From positions 1-30,198 of the forward strand of contig JBKCCF010000099.1 of NCBI GenBank assembly GCA_046305255.1: DNA of 30,198 bases, read 5' to 3'. Positions 24,460-30,198 of the stretch are shown in pieces. Every line of letters begins with the position of its first letter. The first letter of the stretch is position 1. The notes beneath the pieces were generated by a model. That model had not been told where the DNA came from. It did no database searches and worked only from the letters and a program-made list of their open reading frames with translations. The stretch comes from UBA6136 sp046305255 (lineage in GTDB: Bacteria > Pseudomonadota > Gammaproteobacteria > Methylococcales > Methylococcaceae). Made by a program: the position numbers and the translations under genes.

Positions 24460-25425
24460 ATGGATCTTAATTTTCTCGACTTCGAACAACCGATTGCTGA
24501 ACTTCAGGCCAAAATCGACGAATTGCGGCGGGTCGGTTTTGACAATGAAATCAATATCAGCGAAGAAATTGCCAAACTCGAGGAAAAAAGCAAAAAGCTT
24601 ACCGAGTCGGTCTTTGCCGAGCTCAGCGCCTGGCAGATTTCGCAGTTATCCCGACACCCTCAGCGACTGTACACCCTCGATTATATTGATCTGATGATTG
24701 AGGATTTTCATGAGTTGCATGGTGACAGGGCCTACGCTGATGACCCCGCAATCGTTGGTGGTATGGGGCTTCTGGATGGTATTCCTGTCATGCTGATCGG
24801 CCATCAAAAAGGCCGAGATACCAAGGAGAAAATTCACCGTAACTTTGGCATGCCGAGACCCGAGGGCTATCGCAAGGCTCTCCGTCTCATGAAATTGGCC
24901 GAGCGATTCCAGATGCCTATCATCTGCCTCATCGACACTCCCGGTGCTTATCCCGGGATCGGTGCGGAGGAACGGGGGCAAAGTGAGGCCATTGCCCGCA
25001 ATCTGTTTGAAATGTCCACCCTGCAAACACCGATTGTCTGCACCATCATTGGCGAAGGTGGTTCCGGTGGTGCTTTAGCCATTGGTGTAGGTGATCGTCT
25101 GCTAATGATGCAATACAGTACCTATTCGGTTATTTCACCGGAGGGTTGCGCGTCGATACTCTGGAAAAGTGCAGACAAAGCCGAGCTTGCTGCCGAGGCC
25201 ATGGGCATTACCTCTGACAGGCTGGAGGAATTGGGTCTTATCGACGAGATCGTGCCTGAACCGCTGGGCGGCTGTCACCGTGACCGCGAACAAACCGCTC
25301 AAAATCTCAAAAACACCATCAAGCGAACGCTGGAAGAACTACGTAGAACACCAATCAATCAGTTGGTAGATAATCGCTACCAGAGACTGATGGGCTACGG
25401 TGTATTCGAAGAGACTACTACCTAA
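24460..25425 (+). CDS. accA: acetyl-CoA carboxylase carboxyltransferase subunit alpha
   Basis: Carboxyltransferase alpha subunit, which with AccD moves the carboxyl group from biotin to acetyl-CoA in the first step of fatty acid synthesis. The 321-aa protein has the family N-terminal coiled coil (L-D-F-E-Q-P-I-A-E-L-Q-A-K-I), then H-G-D-R-A-Y-A-D-D, G-H-Q-K-G-R-D-T-K-E, DTPGAYPGIGAEERGQSEAI and the oxyanion-hole segment E-G-G-S-G-G-A-L-A-I-G. Normal length. The 3' end lies beside tilS, a common gammaproteobacterial order, although dnaE, the usual upstream neighbour, is absent here. Confidence 0.97.
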   Translation: MDLNFLDFEQPIAELQAKIDELRRVGFDNEINISEEIAKLEEKSKKLTESVFAELSAWQISQLSRHPQRLYTLDYIDLMIEDFHELHGDRAYADDPAIVGGMGLLDGIPVMLIGHQKGRDTKEKIHRNFGMPRPEGYRKALRLMKLAERFQMPIICLIDTPGAYPGIGAEERGQSEAIARNLFEMSTLQTPIVCTIIGEGGSGGALAIGVGDRLLMMQYSTYSVISPEGCASILWKSADKAELAAEAMGITSDRLEELGLIDEIVPEPLGGCHRDREQTAQNLKNTIKRTLEELRRTPINQLVDNRYQRLMGYGVFEETTT

Positions 25426-25456
25426 TCTGTCTGGAGTGAGCGCCGCCCATCGGTTA

Positions 25457-26839
25457 ATGTTGTCCCCAACTTCATTGGGGCAAATTCTTGAGAGCTATCC
25501 ACCCGCCCCCACCTATTGGATTGCCTATAGCGGTGGCTTGGACTCCATGGTTTTGCTGGCCCTTTGCGCTAAACTCTCAAAAACCAACCAGTCCCTGCGC
25601 TTCGCGGCCATACATATTCACCACGGGTTACAAAGTTGCGCTGATAAGTGGGTGGATCACTGTCACCAGTGGTGCCACCTGCTTGGAATTCCCTTAAATA
25701 TCGTTCGGCTTGATGCCAGAGCAGAATCGGGTCAAAGCCCCGAGGAAACCGCCCGCAAGGCCCGCTACTCGGCATTACGTCAGTCACTGCGGTCCGGTGA
25801 TATCTTGCTGACAGCCCATCACCTTGACGATCAGGCGGAGACTCTCCTACTACAACTGCTAAGAGGGGCCGGCCTCGCGGGAATGGCCGCCATGCCAGAA
25901 TCGGCTGAATTTGAACCCGGACTACTGATTCGGCCATTACTGGCTTTTAGTCGCGAAGACTTGCTCGACTTCGCCCGCAGTCACTCGCTGGAATGGATTG
26001 AAGACCCCAGCAATCAAACCAACCAGTACGACCGAAACTTCCTTCGCAACTCCATCATACCCCTGCTCAAACAACGCTGGCCGGGATTAGCTCATACCCT
26101 AAGCCGCAGCGCCCGCCACTGTGCCGAGGCTGAAGGTTTGTTGACAGCGGATGCGACAATTCTGCTAGAGCGTTGCAAGATGGCAAAGAATAGCCTCAGT
26201 CGGCAAGCCTTGCAGAACATATCAGCCCCACATCAGCGACAAGTACTAAGAGCCTGGATTAAAGGGAACCAGATGCGCATGCCGTCGACGCGCATCATTA
26301 ACCGCATCCTGGATGAAAGTATCAACGCCGCTGACGACAGAAATCCCATCATTCACTGGCCTGAGGGCGAGATTCGCCGTTATCGAGATGCATTGTTTCT
26401 GCTACCTGCTCTAGCCGAGTTCAAGCCGCCAGAATCTCAGTCTTGGGATGATGGCGAATTCATCACCTTGGCTGGTGATAATGGCAGACTACAGCTTTTG
26501 GCGGATCATCAACCCGGCATCTCCGAACGACTATGGGCTAGCGAAGTGGTGACCATCCGCTACCGGCGGGGCGGTGAAAGCTTGCAACTGAAGGGTCGGG
26601 CCGGCACTCATCAGTTAAAAAAGCTATTTCAAGAAGTAGGCATTCCACCCTGGATTCGGGAGCGAACGCCTTTGATATTCATAGGATCACATCTCGCGGC
26701 TGTAGCCGGATTCTGGATTGCAGCAGGATTTGTAGCAAAACCAGACGAGCGGCAACTTTCAATTGAGTGGTTACCACCGGCCTGGATCAAAAACGACGTC
26801 CCAAGGGAAATTGCCTCAACGTACCGAAGTGCAGAATAG
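25457..26839 (+). CDS. tilS: tRNA(Ile)-lysidine synthase
   Basis: Modifies the wobble cytidine of tRNA(Ile2) to lysidine so that it reads AUA as isoleucine. The 460-aa protein has the PP-loop S-G-G-L-D-S near residue 25, H-I-H-H-G-L, T-A-H-H-L-D-D-Q-A-E-T, and R-N-F-L-R-N-S-I-I-P-L-L in the N-terminal domain. A TilS C-terminal domain follows (V-T-I-R-Y-R-R-G-G-E to K-K-L-F-Q-E-V-G-I-P-P-W). The start is uncertain: ATG 25457 fits the family N-terminus; GTG 25436 or ATG 25400 (overlapping accA) are in frame. A GGAG at 25433 is 20 bases before 25457, too far to decide. Confidence 0.94.
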   Translation: MLSPTSLGQILESYPPAPTYWIAYSGGLDSMVLLALCAKLSKTNQSLRFAAIHIHHGLQSCADKWVDHCHQWCHLLGIPLNIVRLDARAESGQSPEETARKARYSALRQSLRSGDILLTAHHLDDQAETLLLQLLRGAGLAGMAAMPESAEFEPGLLIRPLLAFSREDLLDFARSHSLEWIEDPSNQTNQYDRNFLRNSIIPLLKQRWPGLAHTLSRSARHCAEAEGLLTADATILLERCKMAKNSLSRQALQNISAPHQRQVLRAWIKGNQMRMPSTRIINRILDESINAADDRNPIIHWPEGEIRRYRDALFLLPALAEFKPPESQSWDDGEFITLAGDNGRLQLLADHQPGISERLWASEVVTIRYRRGGESLQLKGRAGTHQLKKLFQEVGIPPWIRERTPLIFIGSHLAAVAGFWIAAGFVAKPDERQLSIEWLPPAWIKNDVPREIASTYRSAE

Positions 26840-26988
26840 GCCATCGCGTCGTTGTTGTAACGACCCTGCCGTTAAGAGGCTGGATCGCCCGGTTGTTGTT
26901 GCTGAGGAATAAATGTTCTCGATATCCGGCGGGCCGTTGGTGAATAACCCAATTTTAATAACGAGCCGGGGGCTTCGGACCGATTACG

Positions 26989-27762
26989 TCACGATGGCCA
27001 AAGTGTCACCCGCCTGACATCGGTTTCAAAACGCCCATCCGCATAGAGTTTTAACCAGCGATAACCTGGCGCCTCGCCAGTCACTCGACCGGACTTTGAA
27101 GTGGATTGATAACCCGTCGAAGGCGTTGATAGGTAGCATACGCCATTCTGAACTATCAGAAATTCCTGATGAACATGACCCGATATGACTGCTTTTATGT
27201 TGGGCAGTTGTTCAAAATGTTGCATAACCCGTTGATGGTTTCGCACCTCTACCGCTACACCACGATCCTCATGCTCAGGCAAGTTATGGTGTACAGCAAT
27301 TAATGTCGATTTATCGGGATATCTCGTAGCCCATTCGGCTATGCGCTGCAAGTCAAACTCACTGATTTCACCTTCATAACTATCCGGATTGAGTTGATAA
27401 TTGGAGTCGACCATAATAATCTGCCAGTGCTTGAGCACACAATGCAGGTCCATAGTAATGGGATCACAAGGATAAATACTGTACGCGCTTTCACGATTGT
27501 CATGATTACCCAAGACGCAGTACGCAGGGGCAGAAAAAACTTTAAGCGCGTCAGCGATGAATTGATACGTCTCAGGCTTTCCATCATGAGCCAAATCACC
27601 AGTGAGCACTATCAGGTCAGGATTTATATAATGCTTTTTGACGTGTTTTAATACTGCTAAAAAACTGTCGCGAGTGTTGGTTTTGTTAAACAGTCTATGC
27701 GGCTCAGCAAACAAATGTAAATCGGTCAGTTGCAAAACCGTTACGTAATCGTGAGATCTCAT
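26989..27762 (-). CDS. CpdA-like metallophosphoesterase (3',5'-cyclic-nucleotide phosphodiesterase type)
   Basis: Calcineurin-like phosphoesterase of 257 aa with all metal motifs: D-L-H (Asp14, His16), G-D-L-A-H-D-G, G-N-H-D-N-R-E, V-H-H-N-L-P and G-H-V-H-Q. The spacing and the T-D-L-H-L-F start resemble CpdA, which hydrolyses cyclic AMP, but sequence alone cannot fix the substrate. ATG 27762 is chosen because it overlaps the methyltransferase stop (ATGA); the frame also extends upstream to 27822 inside that gene. The pair lies in an AT-richer stretch than the rest of the window. Confidence 0.85.
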   Translation of the reverse strand: MRSHDYVTVLQLTDLHLFAEPHRLFNKTNTRDSFLAVLKHVKKHYINPDLIVLTGDLAHDGKPETYQFIADALKVFSAPAYCVLGNHDNRESAYSIYPCDPITMDLHCVLKHWQIIMVDSNYQLNPDSYEGEISEFDLQRIAEWATRYPDKSTLIAVHHNLPEHEDRGVAVEVRNHQRVMQHFEQLPNIKAVISGHVHQEFLIVQNGVCYLSTPSTGYQSTSKSGRVTGEAPGYRWLKLYADGRFETDVRRVTLWPS

Positions 27763-28562
27763 TTGAAAGCGATGGCTTCGCAGCGTGCTCTGGCAAAAAA
27801 ACCGGCAGGATAAAGGCTCCATTCCCTGAGCGCCTCACATTGTTGTTCCAGTTCGAACTCGGTACACCAGCCCTGCTGAAGAATCAATTGACGATGGTCA
27901 TGAGCTAAAAAGCTTTCCCAATACCTATAAATACTGTCTTTTTCTGCTTGGTTTGCGAACGTGTCATAACTACAGCTTACCGCAATGTTATGGAAGCCCA
28001 CATCAAGGAGTATCTGTTTGTGTTTTGAACCAAAGTTAATGTCGCCACACTGATGGGTAAAGACTTTATCTATCGTCTCCCATGCAGCCGTTAGACCGGG
28101 GGCTTCCGGCATCATCATATCGCCAGTATGACAGGCATCACGCAAGGCAGCTAAACCATTCGGTTTTAATACCCGTCTAAATTCTGAAAGTGCCTCCTGC
28201 GGATGCTGCAAATGATATAAAACCGCATGAGCAAAAACCACATCGAAGTACTCATCTGGATAAGGTAGTTGATAGACCGTGCCAGTAGTGAATTCAACAT
28301 TTGAAATCTGCCGTTCTTGCTGCATTAATATAGCCTGTTCAATCTGGATTGGGCTGCTATCTATACCGAATACCTTTCCAGGATTGACCAACTCGGCAAT
28401 ATCCAATGTCATGGAACCTGGTCCACAACCACAATCCAAAACCGTTAATCCATGCCTCAAATAGGGCGATAAAAACGCTCCCTGTTTGAGGAAATTGCGT
28501 TGCTTGAACTGATTGATAATCAGAGTGGAATAACCGCCACTGTACTGCTCTTTTGAGGTCAT
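27759..28562 (-). CDS. class I SAM-dependent methyltransferase
   Basis: A 267-aa methyltransferase with the SAM-binding motif V-L-D-C-G-C-G-P-G-S (residues 41-50), the acidic D-S-S-P-I-Q after beta-2, the D-V-V-F-A-H-A-V-L-Y-H-L motif near residue 110, and R-V-L-K-P-N-G. These are Methyltransf_11/UbiE-like features; the substrate cannot be read from the sequence. It is the upstream partner of the CpdA-like gene, overlapping it by four bases. It is rich in A/T and in rarer codons, suggesting transfer. Confidence 0.85.
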   Translation of the reverse strand: MTSKEQYSGGYSTLIINQFKQRNFLKQGAFLSPYLRHGLTVLDCGCGPGSMTLDIAELVNPGKVFGIDSSPIQIEQAILMQQERQISNVEFTTGTVYQLPYPDEYFDVVFAHAVLYHLQHPQEALSEFRRVLKPNGLAALRDACHTGDMMMPEAPGLTAAWETIDKVFTHQCGDINFGSKHKQILLDVGFHNIAVSCSYDTFANQAEKDSIYRYWESFLAHDHRQLILQQGWCTEFELEQQCEALREWSLYPAGFFARARCEAIAFK

Positions 28563-28599
28563 ATAATACGTATTTTAATCTCTAGGTTTTTATTATAAA

Positions 28600-28623
28600 A
28601 TGTCGCAATGTCGCGATGTCGCG
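28600..28623. repeat. three tandem copies of an 8-bp unit
   Basis: ATGTCGCA, ATGTCGCG and ATGTCGCG stand head to tail, followed by a diverged ATGGCCGG. The array lies 37 bp upstream of the methyltransferase start codon, where a promoter or regulator site would be expected. Confidence 0.7.
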
Positions 28624-28929
28624 ATGGCCGGCGATAGCCTGACAAGCCCAATTTGCGCCACTAACCAACCTTCGAACACTGCCGTCAATTTTAACGCTGA
28701 TTTTTAGGCTCAGCAGCCCTCGATACTCAAAATATCAATAAATAACGCGATCTTCCCGCCCAACCGTCCCCTCGCGGCCCGCGATATCACCACGTCACAA
28801 CGGGGATAGCAGGGCATTTTCCCCTTCATTAAAGGCTGATTTCCATCCAAGATTTGATGTGTCATCCACAAAATACTTAACGCTGAGCAAGGGTGAAGGC
28901 TAATCTGGCGATGAAGCCCAGCGGCTATC

Positions 28930-29205
28930 TTAACAAGTAAACATTATGTTTGGGGGGTTTCGAGGTGCACTGGAATCAAAGGCCCCTGGCACGAGATTGA
29001 TGCGAACAGCTGACGACGGTAGACCTAAGACCAGAGCGATAAAAATAATCTGAGCACCGATACCGGACCACAGAATAATAATCACCATAATTTCAATAAG
29101 ATAAATAAAACCATATGGGCCGCTTGCATAAAGTAGCCATATGACACCGAGTCTTTTATCTGTTAGTTTTCGAAAGGTTGGTTTTAGCTTTCTGGCTAGG
29201 ATCAT
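28930..29205 (-). CDS. possible small membrane protein, 3' end altered
   Basis: A 91-aa frame from ATG 29205 has a basic N-terminus (residues 1-18: M-I-L-A-R-K-L-K-P then T-D-K-R), then two hydrophobic segments (about 19-50 and 52-68) with G-P-Y-G-F-I-Y-L between them. AGGA lies three bases before the ATG, which is tight. The C-terminal dozen codons run through the weak IS-end-like match at 28952-28968, so the natural end may have been replaced. No family is recognised and it may not be expressed. Confidence 0.35.
   Translation of the reverse strand: MILARKLKPTFRKLTDKRLGVIWLLYASGPYGFIYLIEIMVIIILWSGIGAQIIFIALVLGLPSSAVRINLVPGAFDSSAPRNPPNIMFTC
28952..28968 (-). repeat. weak match to the IS-end-like repeat (copy 3)
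   Basis: GGGGGGTTTCGAGGTGC resembles the tip of copies 1 and 2, with a two-base gap in the T-run and a few differences, in the same orientation as copy 1. A chance match is possible. Confidence 0.3.
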
Positions 29206-29258
29206 ATGTCCTGACCGAGCACCTAAAGTATCCAGCTATCATAATCTCCGAGAAAAAC

Positions 29259-29597
29259 ATGAAAAACACACTCATCCTGGGCATTGCGGCCTGTTTGGTC
29301 GCAGGTTCCATCACCCCGTCATTGGCTGACGAACAAGCGAAAATTGATGCCACGCTAGGGCGCCTTGGAAAAGTCTGCAAAGACAAGTTGATGACCAAAT
29401 TCCCGGGTGTTCCCATGTCCGATCTTCACGTCACGGTGGCTGCCACTCTGCAGGAAAGTCTTGACAGCGGATCAATGACGCTTAAGGACCTAAAACAGTA
29501 TGGTGCGAATTATAACTGGGAGGTTCCCAGCAGGAAGGCTGAGGGTTTCTGTGATGTAGATGCCAAGGGCAAAGTCACTCAGTTCAGCGGCAAATAA
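29259..29597 (+). CDS. small secreted protein of unknown function
   Basis: A 112-aa product with a classic signal peptide (M-K-N-T-L then a hydrophobic core and S-L-A before D-E-Q), probably cut after about residue 24. The mature part is short and mixed alpha/beta with two cysteines (K-V-C-K-D and G-F-C-D-V) that could form one disulfide in the periplasm. I recognise no family. Longer in-frame starts from 29178 would bury the signal. It lies 34 bp upstream of the PliI-like gene in the same direction and is probably co-transcribed with it. Confidence 0.72.
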   Translation: MKNTLILGIAACLVAGSITPSLADEQAKIDATLGRLGKVCKDKLMTKFPGVPMSDLHVTVAATLQESLDSGSMTLKDLKQYGANYNWEVPSRKAEGFCDVDAKGKVTQFSGK

Positions 29598-29631
29598 GAA
29601 GCTTATTGCAAAGCTTGCAGGTGCACAGAAG

Positions 29632-30129
29632 ATGAACGTTCTGATGGGTCCGACAATCATCATCGGCCTTTTTCTGGGTGCATCCTTGCAGGTGAGCGCC
29701 ATAACTGACCCGATAGCAGGTTCAGCAGCGCCACCGGTTACCGGAAGCACCCTACCCTCTGGTGATGCAACCTTTAATCAGACACTAAGCCTCCAGAGCA
29801 TCAGTTTCCACATCACATGTGCTAACGCGGGCTCCCAAAATAGGCTGACTATCGCACCCAAGGGTCTTCAACAAGACAATACGGTTATCAAGCGGGAGAT
29901 CGACGGCACCGTCACGGGGGCCGAAGTGGCTGATCTAAACGTCGATGGCTCACCTGAGATTTACGTGTTTGTAAGCTCAGCAGGCAGTGATTCCTATGGT
30001 TCGCTGGTGGGCTATTCAGCGAACAACAAGAAATCCCTCAGCGAAATCTATTTACCCCCCCTGCAGGACCATCCAAAAGCCGCTAAAGGGCACCTCGAAA
30101 AACCTCCCTACCTTGGGCCGCTCCGGTAA
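29632..30129 (+). pseudogene. PliI-like periplasmic lysozyme inhibitor, apparently truncated
   Basis: From ATG 29632 a signal peptide (hydrophobic core then Q-V-S-A) precedes a domain that I recall as the PliI type: inhibitors of invertebrate-type lysozyme. Matching parts are F-N-Q-T-L-S-L-Q-S-I-S-F-H-I-T, G-T-V-T-G-A-E-V-A-D-L-N-V-D-G-S-P-E-I-Y-V, S-Y-G-S-L-V-G-Y-S-A-N and L-S-E-I-Y-L-P-P-L. The similarity stops near K-A-A-K-G-H, followed by L-E-K-P-P-Y-L-G-P-L-R and TAA. The expected 50-60 C-terminal residues are absent, and the break coincides with the IS-end-like repeat at 30089. The family call is from memory; the truncation is inferred from it. Confidence 0.6.
30089..30117 (+). repeat. 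IS-end-like dispersed repeat, copy 2
   Basis: On this strand the tip reads GGCACCTCG and the core CTCGAAAAACCTCCCT. It is the reverse complement of 21878-21906 with two differences in 29 bases. If it is an element end, the element continues to the right past the window. After the TAA at 30127 the same frame reopens with P-Y-G-A-D-E-M-K-K-L-S-A-I-K to the edge, origin unknown. Confidence 0.6.
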
Positions 30130-30198
30130 AATTAGCGTCATTTGGGGCCCTATGGTGCGGATGAGATGAAGAAGCTCTCAGCGATCAAAAACGACCTC

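Larger units (their letters stand above)
28563..29258. other. mostly non-coding AT-rich stretch
   Basis: About 0.7 kb between the methyltransferase start and the small secreted protein. It holds an 8-bp tandem repeat at 28600-28623, a weak IS-end-like match at 28952-28968, and one possible minus-strand membrane ORF (28930-29205). I see no tRNA, recognisable gene remnant or clear terminator in the first 360 bp. Confidence 0.5.

Noticed and set aside
26840..26988. Terminator between tilS and the CpdA-like gene
   Set aside because: Only a 6-bp inverted repeat (26848-26864) without a T-run is present, too weak to call.
30130..30198. Start of another gene at the right edge (frame with P-Y-G-A-D-E-M-K-K-L)
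   Set aside because: The open stretch follows two in-frame stops, has no clear start or ribosome binding site, and is cut by the window edge; not enough to call.

Overview
The window reads as the chromosome of a gammaproteobacterium that is not an enteric. The evidence is a set of gammaproteobacterial housekeeping genes (dksA-gluQ, rsxABC, class II FbaA-type aldolase, fumC, metH, Fe-type sodB, accA-tilS, psd, lplT/aas). GC looks fairly high up to about 21 kb and clearly lower in parts to the right of that. I cannot name a genus from sequence alone. There are no rRNA or tRNA genes, CRISPR arrays or intact transposases that I can recognise.

Layout. Positions 1-4184 (minus strand) hold dksA, gluQ, rsxA, rsxB and rsxC in one direction with ATGA overlaps, and possibly the first codons of rsxD at the left edge. 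dksA has a recognisable promoter and a leader hairpin next to its ribosome binding site. Positions 4244-5376 hold a tiny membrane peptide, an FKBP-type lipoprotein isomerase and a small lipoprotein. Positions 5466-10967 form a phospholipid block: lplT (lysophospholipid flippase), aas (lysophospholipid acyltransferase/acyl-ACP synthetase), a divergent alpha/beta-hydrolase lipoprotein, and psd (phosphatidylserine decarboxylase). Positions 11124-14986 (plus) hold galE, an unrecognised 239-aa protein, fba with a strong intrinsic terminator, a bacterial lipocalin (blc) and a small DUF2805-type protein. Positions 15017-20942 (minus) hold metH, a glutaredoxin-like protein, fumC and the decayed remains of a VanX-type D-Ala-D-Ala dipeptidase.

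From about 21 kb the character changes. sodB is followed by a 424-bp gene-free stretch rich in inverted repeats, then a large unknown lipoprotein with a C-terminal membrane helix, then a dienelactone hydrolase, accA and tilS. The AT-richer right end holds an overlapping methyltransferase/CpdA-like phosphodiesterase pair, about 0.7 kb of mostly non-coding DNA, a small secreted protein, and a PliI-like lysozyme inhibitor gene that appears truncated.

Most of the window is ordinary housekeeping sequence. The observations I value most are four. (1) Phosphatidylethanolamine synthesis and lysophospholipid repair genes are grouped, with a lysophospholipid-binding lipocalin nearby. (2) A 29-bp IS-end-like sequence occurs at 21878-21906 and, inverted, at 30089-30117, where it coincides with the apparent truncation of the lysozyme-inhibitor gene; a weaker third match lies at 28952-28968. 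(3) There is a legible vanX-like pseudogene. (4) There is an unusual doubly anchored lipoprotein. I did not find a convincing undescribed multi-gene defence or mobile system.
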